Assembly: GCA_030539415.1 (NCBI GenBank)
Contig: JAUNSE010000022.1
Coordinates: 1-14,081 of the forward strand
DNA length: 14,081 bases
Direction of reading: 5' to 3'
From: Desulfovibrionaceae bacterium
Lineage (GTDB): Bacteria > Desulfobacterota > Desulfovibrionia > Desulfovibrionales > Desulfovibrionaceae
Positions 6,939 to 14,081 of this stretch are shown here, in pieces. Within the stretch, counting starts at the first letter, position 1. Every line of letters begins with the position of its first letter. The notes below the pieces were generated by a model that did not search any database, was not told where the DNA came from, and saw only the letters and a list, made by a program, of their open reading frames with translations. The position numbers and the translations under genes are program-made.

Positions 6939-8467
6939 ATGATGAATGTCAAGCGTTTACTGAGCATCCTGCTCGCGCTCGTGCTCTGTCTGTCCTTCTG
7001 CGCCTTTGCCAGCGCTGAGGACGACCTGTCCGAAGAGGTCCACCTGATCATCTACGAGGTTGGAGATGCGCCCGCCGATCAGGCTCTTGTCGAGGCCGCG
7101 ATCAACGCGAAGCTCAAGGAAAAGCTCAACACGACGATCGAATTCCAGTTCACGACGTGGACGGATTTCCAGCAGAAGTATGCCAACACCCTGATTTCCT
7201 CCGGCGCCGACCTGATCTACATCGCCAACTGGATCAACTACGGCCTCAACGCGAACAACGGCGCGTTCCTGGAGCTTGATGATCTGCTGGACACCTACGC
7301 CCCGGAGCTCAAGGAGATGTGCGGCGAGGGCAACCTGAACATGTGCCGCGTCAACGGCGAGCTGTACGCGATTCCCAGCCTGTGGTCGGAATACGTCTCC
7401 CTGGGCATCAAGTACCGCGAGGATCTGCGCGCCCAGTATGACCTGCCCTATCCCAACAGCATCGAGAACATCGAAGCGTATCTTTCGGGCATCCAGGCGC
7501 AGGACCCGAGCCAGGGCCTGCTGCGTCCCACCAACACCGAGGCTGCCGCCAGCCTGAACATCGGCTTTGACCTGGCCTATCTGCTGGCGGTCAAGTATCC
7601 GTGGGTTGCGCCCTATGGCATGCCCTACGGCCTGACGGCGAACTACGACACCCCGTCCGATGTCTATGATTACTGGTTCTCCGATGACTTTGTGGACGAC
7701 TGCAAGCTCTTCAAGCGCTGGGCCGACATGGGCTTCTGGTCCAAGTCCGCTCTGTCCGACACCAACGACAACGAGGCCTATGACAACGGCCTGGCCGTGG
7801 CGGAAGTCGCCGGCATGAACCCCACAAGCAGATCACCTCTGCCCAGAACTTTGCCAAGGATCATCCCGAGTGGGAGAGCGCCTACATCGCTTACGGCGAG
7901 ACCACCGGCGTCATCTATCCCGGCCATGCGACCCAGAACGGCACCGCGATCCTGCGTTCCTGCAAGCATCCGGAGCGCGCCATGATGGTGCTCAACTACC
8001 TCATGACCGATGAAGAGATGAACCGCCTGGTGCAGTACGGCATCGAGGGCACGCATTACGCCGTCGATGAGAACGGCATCTATCAGGAGCTGTCCGACAA
8101 GTTCCCCTACGAGGGCTTCAACACCTGGAACCTGCGCGTGAGCAGCTACAAGCTCCCGAAGGAGACCGACGTCGCGCTGCAGGAGATGTTCGACAAGTAC
8201 GCTGTCCTGGGCGAGCAGACCAAGTTCCCGAACATCAACATCTGGGACGGTTTCACCGAGGATTACACCGAGTATGACGCAGAGCGCGCCGCTGTGTCCG
8301 CCGTGATGCGTCAGTATCTGGCTCCCCTGCAGGCCGGCCTGGTCGACGATGTCGACGCGGCTGTCGCCGAGTTCCGTCAGAAGGTGTCCGACGCGGGCCT
8401 TGACGTGTGCCGCGAGGGCTTTGAGGAGCAGTGGCAGGAGTACTGCGAGGAGTACAATTATCAATAA
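6939..8467 (+). CDS. Extracellular sugar-binding protein of the ABC importer, frameshifted
   Basis: This is a family 1-type solute-binding protein of about 509 residues once one base is restored. Residues 1-26 are a signal peptide (KR at 5-6, hydrophobic 7-23, ASA cleavage before E27). Neither cysteine (17, 21) sits in a proper lipobox, unusual for a Gram-positive binding protein. The original frame is protein-like up to residue 295 (AEVAGMNP). Beyond the CCCC run at 7820-7823 it turns into Arg/Ser/Pro-rich nonsense and stops at 7985. The frame one step over continues sensibly from 7823 (HKQITSAQNFAKDHPEWESA) to the stop at 8467, where an internal ATG at 7982 also lies. One missing base therefore splits the gene: either a sequencing or assembly error or a real mutation. 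If real, only a truncated binder would be made. AAGGAGG lies 6 bases before the first of two adjacent ATGs. It would bind the imported oligosaccharide outside the cell and pass it to the two permeases. Confidence 0.85.
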
Positions 8468-8496
8468 TACTGCAGCCGTTTACCGGCTTTGAGTGG

Positions 8497-8532
8497 ATGC
8501 TGCCGGAGGGGATGCTTCCTTTCCGGCAGCAT
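8497..8532 (+). terminator. Hairpin terminator of the importer operon
   Basis: ATGCTGCCGGA (8497-8507) and its exact complement (8522-8532) enclose a 14-base loop, starting 29 bases after the binding-protein stop. The T-tract is short (TTTG). A smaller hairpin, AGCCG/CGGCT (8474-8488), precedes it. Together they separate the importer from the LacI-GH30 unit. Confidence 0.65.
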
Positions 8533-8558
8533 TTGCCCCATTTTGGGATTCTGCCCTC

Positions 8559-8587
8559 TTGCAATTTTTGCCCTGTGAGCGTATGAT
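8559..8587 (+). promoter_or_regulatory. Sigma-A promoter of the LacI-GH30 unit
   Basis: TTGCAA (8559-8564), a 17-base spacer, then TATGAT (8582-8587), about 50 bases before the regulator start. No AAACGTTT-type operator is visible at this promoter, in contrast with the importer and GH5 promoters. Confidence 0.65.
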
Positions 8588-8636
8588 AAGTCGAGTGTGA
8601 TTTCAGACAGCAGGCGAGCGGAAGGACGGTTTGAGC

Positions 8637-9629
8637 ATGGGCAAAGTCAGTATCCGGGATGTGGCCAGGGAGGCGGGCGTGTCGATCGCGACTGTTTCCA
8701 ATGCGCTGAACAACTCCCAGGTGGTTCACCCCAAGACGCGCGAGCATGTGCTGGCCGTCGCGGAGCGGCTCCACTACACCTCCGGACAGAACGCAAAGCG
8801 CCCACGCCTGAGCATCAACCGCGTGATTGGCCTGTTTGTCAGCTCCATGACGGGCGACTATTACAGCAACCTTGCCGACAGCATATTTTACGAGCTTTCA
8901 CAGTACGGTTATGATCTGGAGATCTATTTGATCCGCGGACAGGAGGATATCCTGAGGCGGCTGAACGCCAGCCGGATTGACGGCGCCCTGATTTTTTGCG
9001 GCAAGATGGATGACGCGCAGCGCCAGAAGCTGCTCGACTGCGGCCTGCCGATCGTGTTTCTGGATCAGGAGTTCTGCCGGAGAAATGTCTCCTGCGTGCT
9101 CTATCACTCCTACGAGGCGGGGCGTATGGCGGCCGAGTATCTGCTGGGGCTGGGCCATCGGGATCTGATGCACGTCCAGGGCCTCCCGTGCAATTACGAC
9201 AGCGTGGAAAGGCAGCGCGGCTTTGACGATGTGCTCAGGGAAAACGGTGTCTCCCTGAGGAAGGAAAACCTGCTGGAGGGACGTTTTGAGCGCGCGGCTG
9301 CCTACCGGGAGATGCATCAGTATCTGTTGACGGGCTGCAAGCTGCCCGACGCGATCTTTGCCGCCAACGATCTGAGCGCCATCGGTGTGCTCGATGTGCT
9401 GCATGATTTCCACATCCGCGTGCCGGAGGATGTGAGCATCATCGGCTGTGACGATAACCTGCTCGCGAGCTTTGTGACCCCGGAGCTGACGACGATCCGC
9501 ACGCACATGGAAGCCATGGGCAAGACGGCGGCCGCGGAGATCATCCGGCTGCTTTTAGGGGAAAGCGGGCGGATTGAACGGATTCCGGGCAGTGTGATCG
9601 TGCGCCGGTCCTGCGCGCTGCGGGAATGA
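8637..9629 (+). CDS. LacI-family transcription regulator (first copy)
   Basis: This is a 330-residue repressor-type protein. Residues 4-25 are the LacI helix-turn-helix (VSIRDVAREAGVSIATVSNA). A hinge region follows at about 48-60, then a periplasmic-binding-protein-like effector domain. Family marks include AANDLSAIG, VPEDVSIIGCDD and TTIRTHMEAMGKTAAAEI near the C-terminus. I chose ATG 8637, which follows GGAAGGA by 10 bases and places the helix-turn-helix at the usual distance from the N-terminus. A TTG at 8631, two codons earlier, is possible. The GH30 gene starts 29 bases after its stop, so the two form an operon, and it probably senses a sugar released by that enzyme or by the pathway. 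It is a clear paralogue of the regulator at 13014-14036. Effector and operator are unknown. Confidence 0.93.
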   Translation: MGKVSIRDVAREAGVSIATVSNALNNSQVVHPKTREHVLAVAERLHYTSGQNAKRPRLSINRVIGLFVSSMTGDYYSNLADSIFYELSQYGYDLEIYLIRGQEDILRRLNASRIDGALIFCGKMDDAQRQKLLDCGLPIVFLDQEFCRRNVSCVLYHSYEAGRMAAEYLLGLGHRDLMHVQGLPCNYDSVERQRGFDDVLRENGVSLRKENLLEGRFERAAAYREMHQYLLTGCKLPDAIFAANDLSAIGVLDVLHDFHIRVPEDVSIIGCDDNLLASFVTPELTTIRTHMEAMGKTAAAEIIRLLLGESGRIERIPGSVIVRRSCALRE

Positions 9630-9658
9630 CGGACAGCAAGCATGAAAGGAACACAAGC

Positions 9659-10996
9659 ATGAAACAGACGACAACTCTCTTTGCCGAACGGAAGAAAACG
9701 GTGACCGTGCAGGAGATTGCCTGCGACGGGATGGAGACGGAAAGGGAAAAGGACCTGGTCAATCTCTATCCCGACGTGCAGTATCAGACAGTGAATGGAT
9801 TTGGCGGCGCGTTTACGGACGCTGCCGGATATGTGTACGCCCAGATGCCGCAGGAGAAGAAGCGGGAGCTGATTCACGCCTATTTCTCGCGGGATGGGCT
9901 GCGTTATTCGCTGGGGCGCACGTCGATTGACAGCTGTGATTTTTCTACGGAGCAGTATGATTCCCTGGCGGAGGGCGCGGCGCTTTCGGAAATGGACATT
10001 TCGCGCGCGGGCAGGTATGTCCTGCCGCTGATCGCGGACGCGCAGAAGGAGACGGGCAGACCCATCGCCATGATGCTCACGCCGTGGAGCCCGCCCGCGT
10101 GGATGAAAACGAACGGCAGCCGCGTGCAAGGCGGAGAGCTGAAGGCGGAGTGCGCGGAGATCTGGGCGGAGTATATCTGCCGCTTTGTCAAGGCGTATCG
10201 GGCGCAGGGGGTGGATGTGCGCTTACTCTCTGTGCAAAATGAGACCAAGGCCGTGCAGAGATGGGATTCCTGCCTCTTTACCGCCGCGCAGGAGCGGGAA
10301 TTTGTGCGCGGGCATCTTGCGCCGGCCCTCAAGCGCAACGGCCTTGAGGAGCTCTGCCTGCTCATCTGGGATCACAACAAGGAGCGCGCCTACGAGCGGA
10401 CGGTCGAGACCATTTCGGACGAGGAGATGGAGCGGCTGGTCGGCGGCGTGGCCGTGCACTGGTATTCCGGGGATCACTTTGAGGCGCTTCAGATGATCCG
10501 AGACCGCTATCCCGACAAGCAGATTATCTTTTCCGAGGCGTGTGTGGAATACAGCGTGTTTGGCAGCGGCCATGAGCTGCAAAATGCGCAGATGTACGCG
10601 CACGACATCATTGGCAACCTCAACCACGGCATGAATGCTTTCCTGGATTGGAATCTCGTGCTCGACGAGAACGGCGGCCCCAACCATGTGGGGAACTTCT
10701 GCGACGCGCCCATCATGTATGATACGCGCACGGGTGAGCTGCGCAAAAATCTTTCCTATGACTATATCGGCCATTTCAGCCGGTATATTCAGCCGGGCGC
10801 GCGGAGAATCGGCATCAGCCGGTTTGACGGGCGCGTGGAGGTCACGGCTTTCCGGAACCCGGATGGAGGCGTGGCCGCCGTTTTGCTGAACAGGCAGCCG
10901 GAGGAGCTCTCCTTTTTCCTGCGCATGAGCGGAAGGGTTTATCCTGTTACGCTTCCGGCGGAAAGCATCAGCACTGTGGAATTTGAGAGTGTGTGA
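9659..10996 (+). CDS. Glycoside hydrolase family 30 (beta-1,6-glucanase / glucosylceramidase-like)
   Basis: This 445-residue enzyme is a GH30 TIM barrel with its side beta-sandwich. Visible signatures are NGFGGAFTDAAGY (46-58) at the barrel entry, TPWSPPAWMK (141-150), acid/base E195 in SVQNET, VAVHWYSGDH (264-273) and nucleophile E293 in IIFSEACVEY. WNLVLDENGGPNHVGNFCDA (331-350) is also typical. It should cleave beta-linked glucose (or related) units with retention. The C-terminal beta strands end at VEFESV. No signal peptide is present, so it works in the cytoplasm on imported oligosaccharides. I chose ATG 9659, which has GAAAGGA 8 bases upstream. An ATG at 9626 overlapping the regulator stop would add 11 residues but has no ribosome binding site. 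It is co-transcribed with the preceding LacI gene and followed by a strong terminator. Endo-beta-1,6-glucanase, glucosylceramidase-like and xylosidase activities all occur in this family, so the substrate is uncertain. Confidence 0.93.
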   Translation: MKQTTTLFAERKKTVTVQEIACDGMETEREKDLVNLYPDVQYQTVNGFGGAFTDAAGYVYAQMPQEKKRELIHAYFSRDGLRYSLGRTSIDSCDFSTEQYDSLAEGAALSEMDISRAGRYVLPLIADAQKETGRPIAMMLTPWSPPAWMKTNGSRVQGGELKAECAEIWAEYICRFVKAYRAQGVDVRLLSVQNETKAVQRWDSCLFTAAQEREFVRGHLAPALKRNGLEELCLLIWDHNKERAYERTVETISDEEMERLVGGVAVHWYSGDHFEALQMIRDRYPDKQIIFSEACVEYSVFGSGHELQNAQMYAHDIIGNLNHGMNAFLDWNLVLDENGGPNHVGNFCDAPIMYDTRTGELRKNLSYDYIGHFSRYIQPGARRIGISRFDGRVEVTAFRNPDGGVAAVLLNRQPEELSFFLRMSGRVYPVTLPAESISTVEFESV

Positions 10997-11012
10997 CGGG
11001 CAACGGTCAAAG

Positions 11013-11036
11013 GTGCGGAATTCATCCGCACTTTTT
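11013..11036 (+). terminator. Rho-independent terminator after GH30
   Basis: GTGCGGA (11013-11019) pairs with TCCGCAC (11025-11031) around a 5-base loop, followed by five T residues. It begins 17 bases after the GH30 stop. An outer GGGCAA (10998-11003) can also pair with TTGCCC (11035-11040). Confidence 0.85.
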
Positions 11037-11129
11037 GCCCGGCGTCATGCTACCGGGCAGCGAGCACGGAAACAAACGCTTCGGAGTGAGAAGTGCTTCG
11101 AAAGTGGGGCGCGCACAGCGCGCTTTTTT
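11036..11129 (+). other. Stacked hairpins ending in a second terminator
   Basis: TGCCCGG (11036-11042) pairs with CCGGGCA (11053-11059). An imperfect repeat follows (GCTTCGGAGTG, then GCTTCGAAAGTG), and then GCGCGC-ACA-GCGCGC plus six T residues (11109-11129), a second perfect terminator. No promoter is evident for a separate small RNA, so it may simply be a double terminator. The alternative pairings of TTGCCC make a switch-like leader conceivable. Confidence 0.4.
11109..11129 (+). terminator. Second rho-independent terminator upstream of the GH5 unit
   Basis: GCGCGC (11109-11114), loop ACA, GCGCGC (11118-11123), then TTTTTT (11124-11129). It isolates the GH5 promoter region from upstream transcription. 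Confidence 0.85.
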
Positions 11130-11141
11130 GTCCCTTGTAAT

Positions 11142-11153
11142 TAAAACGTTTCA
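11142..11153 (+). promoter_or_regulatory. LacI-type operator, upstream copy
   Basis: TAAAACGTTTCA differs from the importer operator (4437-4448) at one base. It lies about 150 bases upstream of the main GH5 operator, a distance suited to repressor looping. A degenerate third copy, TGAAACGTCTCC, lies at 11206-11217. Confidence 0.55.
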
Positions 11154-11289
11154 TCTGATTATTGATCGATAAAATAAAAACGATGTGGGTTTTGCGCGAG
11201 AAAAATGAAACGTCTCCGGAAGAGTGTCTTCTGCCTGGATAAAACGGGTAAGCGGGTTTGATCAGACACATACATACCCCGGGCGGCAC

Positions 11290-11318
11290 TTGAAACGTTT
11301 AAGCGGATATGATATAGT
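11290..11318 (+). promoter_or_regulatory. Promoter of the GH5-LacI unit with overlapping LacI-type operator
   Basis: TTGAAA (11290-11295), a 17-base spacer, then TATAGT (11313-11318) form a good sigma-A promoter 43 bases before the GH5 start. TGAAACGTTTAA (11291-11302) overlaps the -35 box and is a near-palindrome with the same AAACGTTT core as the other sites, so repressor binding would exclude RNA polymerase. Confidence 0.72.
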
Positions 11319-11361
11319 AATCCTAAATATGGATTTCAACGGCGGATGAGGTGAAGAACCT

Positions 11362-12993
11362 ATGAAAAAGGAAGTATCCCGGGAGCGGGTAAGCGGTTTT
11401 CTGCATGCCTGCGGGCGGAATATTTGCAATGATCGCGGGGAGACGGTGCTGCTGGTCGGATGGGGACTGGGCAACTGGCTGCTGTGTGAAGGATATATGT
11501 GGAATCTGGCGGATTGCGCGCAGTTTGACCGCCCCAGGCGAATCGAGCGGACCGTGGAGGATTTGACGGGGAAGGCCTATGCGAAGCGCTTCTGGAAGCG
11601 ATACCGGGAGACGTTCATTCAGGAGAGCGACCTGCAGATGATGGCGGAGATGGGATATAATTCTCTGCGTGTGCCCATTGCCGCCAGATTGTTCATTGAA
11701 GAGGGGCCGAAGATTCGCTTCCGCGAGGAGGGCTTCCACCTGCTGGATACGCTGCTCAATCTCTGCGAGAAGTACGGTCTGTATGTGTTCCTCGATTTGC
11801 ATGCCGCGCCCGGCGGCCAGACCGGCGCGAATATTGACGATTCCGTCGACGACCTGTGCCGCCTGTTCATCGATCAGGCGCAGTTTGAGCGCGGACTCGC
11901 TTTGTGGGAGGAGATCGCACGGCGGTATCAGGATCGCTGGATTGTCGGCGGCTACGATCTGCTCAACGAGCCCATCAGGCCCGTTCGCTATCCGGGCGAT
12001 GTGGATCTGGATATGTACATCCCGCGCCTGCGCGAGTTCTACGAGCAGGCAATCGAACGAATTCGCCGGCATGACACGCGGCATATGATCGCTCTGGAGG
12101 GGGTGCACTGGGCCACAGATACGTCCATATTCGATCACGTCTACGATCCCAATATGGTTATCCACTTCCACCGCTACGGCTGCGCGCCGGATATTTCTGC
12201 CTTTAAGCCCTATCTGGAGGCTGCGCAGCGGCTGAATCTTCCGCTCTGGCTGGGGGAAACCGGAGAAAACACGATGGCGTGGTTCTCCGCCATGATGCCG
12301 CTCGCCTTTCGGTTGGGGATCAGCGTGACGATGTGGCCATGGAAGAAGATGACCTGTATCAACTCGCCATGCTCCGTACATGAACCGGACGACTGGTCTA
12401 TGATCAGAGCGTATCTGGAGGGCGGCGCCCAGCCGGATTATAGCACCGCGCAGAGGATTTTTGATCAGCTGCTGCACCACATTCGCATGGAGAACTGTGA
12501 TCTGAATGAACAGATCAACGCGCAGGTGTTCAGAACTCCGGGCTGCGAGATCCATGGAACGGACTTTGACGAGATGCCGGGGCCCGAGGAAAGCTGTCAT
12601 CATGCGCCGGCCGCCTATGCGCCGGGCTGCTACCGGGTGGACACGGGCATGGAGATCATTGGACAATTTGACGACGGGGACAAGCAGTTCCTGTTTGACG
12701 GTCCATGGCGCAGCGCGCTTCTGCGGCTGCATCAGGAGGAGTGGGCGCAGTACAGCGTCTATGATGTGACCAGCAGTTCCAATTTGGAAATCCAGTGTTT
12801 TTCGGATGAGCCTTCCCGCCTGGAGGTCAGGCAGAACGGAACGCTGCTGAGCGTATTTGATCTGAGCGGCATGCGGTACGAGCAGGTGCTCTCCGGGATG
12901 CACCTGTACAACGCCGATGCCTGTCAAATCCGGCTGACTGTGCTCCGGGGTGTCGTGAAGATCGGAAACATTTCCATTCGTCCCATATCCTGA
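11362..12993 (+). CDS. Glycoside hydrolase family 5 with C-terminal beta-sandwich domain
   Basis: This 543-residue enzyme carries a GH5 TIM barrel at about 25-350. GWGLGNWLLCEGY (33-45) resembles the GxNLGGWL opening of exo-beta-1,3-glucanases. Further marks are NSLRVPIA (100-107), FLDLHAAPGGQTG (143-155), acid/base E203 in YDLLNEPI, HFHRYG (268-273) and nucleophile E299 in LWLGETGEN. Residues about 425-543 form a separate beta-rich region resembling a carbohydrate-binding module. No signal peptide is visible, so a cytoplasmic role on imported oligosaccharides is likely. GAGGTGA lies 7 bases before the ATG, and the operator-controlled promoter lies just upstream. The LacI gene follows after 20 bases. 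A beta-1,3- or beta-1,6-glucoside is the most natural substrate by resemblance. Other GH5 activities (mannan, cellulose fragments, glycoceramide) cannot be excluded. Confidence 0.9.
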   Translation: MKKEVSRERVSGFLHACGRNICNDRGETVLLVGWGLGNWLLCEGYMWNLADCAQFDRPRRIERTVEDLTGKAYAKRFWKRYRETFIQESDLQMMAEMGYNSLRVPIAARLFIEEGPKIRFREEGFHLLDTLLNLCEKYGLYVFLDLHAAPGGQTGANIDDSVDDLCRLFIDQAQFERGLALWEEIARRYQDRWIVGGYDLLNEPIRPVRYPGDVDLDMYIPRLREFYEQAIERIRRHDTRHMIALEGVHWATDTSIFDHVYDPNMVIHFHRYGCAPDISAFKPYLEAAQRLNLPLWLGETGENTMAWFSAMMPLAFRLGISVTMWPWKKMTCINSPCSVHEPDDWSMIRAYLEGGAQPDYSTAQRIFDQLLHHIRMENCDLNEQINAQVFRTPGCEIHGTDFDEMPGPEESCHHAPAAYAPGCYRVDTGMEIIGQFDDGDKQFLFDGPWRSALLRLHQEEWAQYSVYDVTSSSNLEIQCFSDEPSRLEVRQNGTLLSVFDLSGMRYEQVLSGMHLYNADACQIRLTVLRGVVKIGNISIRPIS

Positions 12994-13013
12994 GCATAGA
13001 GAGGAGACTTTGT

Positions 13014-14036
13014 TTGCGAAAGGCTACCATCAAGGATGTCGCCCGTGAAGCCGGCGTCTCTGTGGCAACGGCTTCCAACGCGCTCAATAACGCGAAGGCC
13101 GTTCGCCCACATACCCGGGAGTTGGTGATGGAGGCTGTAGCGCGGCTGGGGTACGTGCCCAATGCCAACGGCCAGCGCCTTCGAACGATGCAGTCGAGGG
13201 AAATCGGTCTGTTTCTGGATGAGATCAAGGACGAATACTATGGCGCTTTGGCCGATTCGGTACATAAGGTGTGCCGGGAGCATCACTACGAGCTGAATAT
13301 CTGCCTCGTTGCCGATGGGATTCCCATCGTGCAGAAGCTGCAGGATCACAGTGTTGACGGCGCGATCGTCTTTCATCACGCGCTCGATGAGAAGGCCCGG
13401 CAGCAAATCAAGGCTACGGAGGCGCCCGTCGTATTTCTCGATGTGGAGGAGCGTGACGAGCACGTATCCAGCCTGCTGTACGAATCCAGGCTGCATGGGC
13501 AGATGGCGGCAGCTTACCTGCTGGGCATGGGCAAGCGCCGCCTGATGCACGTATTCGGCGTGCGGGGCGGATACGACTCCGAAATGCGCTGGCAGGGTTT
13601 CATGGAAGAGCTCAAAAAACACGGCATTCCCGAACAGAACGTAGAGCTGCTGGAGGGCAGGATGGATCAGGCGACGGCATTCCATGAGATGCGTCACTTT
13701 CTGCAAACGGGCAAACCGGTGCCGGAGGCTATCTTTGCAGCGAATGATCTGAGTGCGATTGGCTGCATTCAGGCGCTCACGGAAGCGGGGTATCGCGTGC
13801 CGGAGGATGTGAGCATTTTGGGCTGTGATGATATTCCGCTGTGCGCGTACATAGCGCCCGGCCTCACGACGATTCGCACGAACTTCAGGACGCTGGGCTT
13901 TAGGGCGGCTGAGGAAGCGCTGCGGCTGATCCGTGGCGGGGAGGGACGCATTCTGCATCAGAGCGGCTCCATCGTCGTCAGGCAGTCCTGCGCCTTTGGC
14001 AGTGCGCAGCAGGAATTCGGGAAGCAGCAGGGTTGA
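13014..14036 (+). CDS. LacI-family transcription regulator (second copy)
   Basis: This 340-residue LacI-type regulator has its helix-turn-helix at residues 5-25 (TIKDVAREAGVSVATASNAL), a hinge at about 50-62 and a sugar-sensing domain to the end (AANDLSAIG, VPEDVSILGCDDIP, TTIRTNFRTLG). The recognition helix has Ala where most family members have Val (ATASN rather than ATVSN). The start is TTG at 13014, preceded by AGAGGAG at a good distance; no ATG fits the domain start. It lies 20 bases after the GH5 gene and is probably co-transcribed with it. The most economical reading is that it binds the AAACGTTT operators of its own promoter (11290-11318) and of the importer (4437-4448), giving autoregulation plus control of uptake. 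It is paralogous to the regulator at 8637-9629 over its whole length. The effector sugar is unknown. Confidence 0.93.
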   Translation: MRKATIKDVAREAGVSVATASNALNNAKAVRPHTRELVMEAVARLGYVPNANGQRLRTMQSREIGLFLDEIKDEYYGALADSVHKVCREHHYELNICLVADGIPIVQKLQDHSVDGAIVFHHALDEKARQQIKATEAPVVFLDVEERDEHVSSLLYESRLHGQMAAAYLLGMGKRRLMHVFGVRGGYDSEMRWQGFMEELKKHGIPEQNVELLEGRMDQATAFHEMRHFLQTGKPVPEAIFAANDLSAIGCIQALTEAGYRVPEDVSILGCDDIPLCAYIAPGLTTIRTNFRTLGFRAAEEALRLIRGGEGRILHQSGSIVVRQSCAFGSAQQEFGKQQG

Positions 14037-14081
14037 CGGAGAGAGTTGGGCAGAACGGCTGAGTGAATCCGGAATGACATT

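Noticed and set aside
9626..9661. Start of GH30 at ATG 9626 overlapping the LacI stop
   Set aside because: There is no ribosome binding site before it, whereas ATG 9659 has GAAAGGA at 8 bases. The extra 11 residues are not needed for the fold.
11323..12927. A 534-codon minus-strand frame opposite GH5
   Set aside because: It is antisense to a well-supported enzyme and resembles no known protein.
14037..14081. Possible start of another gene after the second LacI regulator (ATG at 14074)
   Set aside because: There is too little sequence and no ribosome binding site before the ATG.
1..14081. CRISPR arrays, tRNA or rRNA genes, insertion sequences, phage or defence genes
   Set aside because: No regularly spaced repeats, tRNA-like folds, transposase motifs or defence-type proteins were seen on either strand.

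Overview
This window looks like a glycan-use locus from a fairly GC-rich Clostridia-type Firmicute. That placement is an inference from three things: strong AGGAGG-type ribosome binding sites, an LplB/YtcP-type sugar importer without its own ATPase gene, and LacI regulators beside glycoside hydrolases. No rRNA or other marker gene is present, so the organism cannot be named.

Left part (1-3.6 kb, minus strand): the 5' 430 codons of a secreted, repeat-rich protein run off the window edge, behind a near-perfect sigma-A promoter. Upstream of it, and ending toward it, is a complete family 2 glycoside hydrolase (beta-galactosidase-like), with a 12-bp perfect hairpin as its likely terminator. A protein-like reading in another frame follows the GH2 stop codon.

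Middle (3.6-4.48 kb): about 0.9 kb without an intact gene. It holds the frameshifted C-terminal end of an AraC-type regulator, followed at once by a textbook terminator, and then an AT-rich promoter with two 12-bp palindromes.

Plus-strand importer (4.48-8.47 kb): two ABC sugar permeases, the first with an unusual N-terminal membrane extension of about 190 residues, then a secreted solute-binding protein. The binding-protein gene is split by an apparent one-base frameshift at a CCCC run.

Right part (8.6-14.04 kb, plus strand): two regulator-hydrolase pairs. The first is LacI regulator then GH30, behind its own promoter and followed by a terminator. The second is GH5 then a second LacI regulator, behind a promoter whose -35 box is overlapped by an AAACGTTT-centred operator. 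A closely related operator lies just downstream of the importer promoter, suggesting one LacI protein controls both units.

Proposed logic (inference): the binding protein and permeases import oligosaccharides, powered by a shared ATPase encoded elsewhere. GH2, GH30 and GH5, none of which has a signal peptide, then cleave them in the cytoplasm, and LacI proteins sense the products. The GH30 and GH5 types fit a beta-glucan or another beta-glucoside, but the substrate is not proven by sequence. Nothing here amounts to a clearly new defence or mobile system. The most interesting points are the extended permease, the shared operators, the relic AraC gene and the repeat protein.
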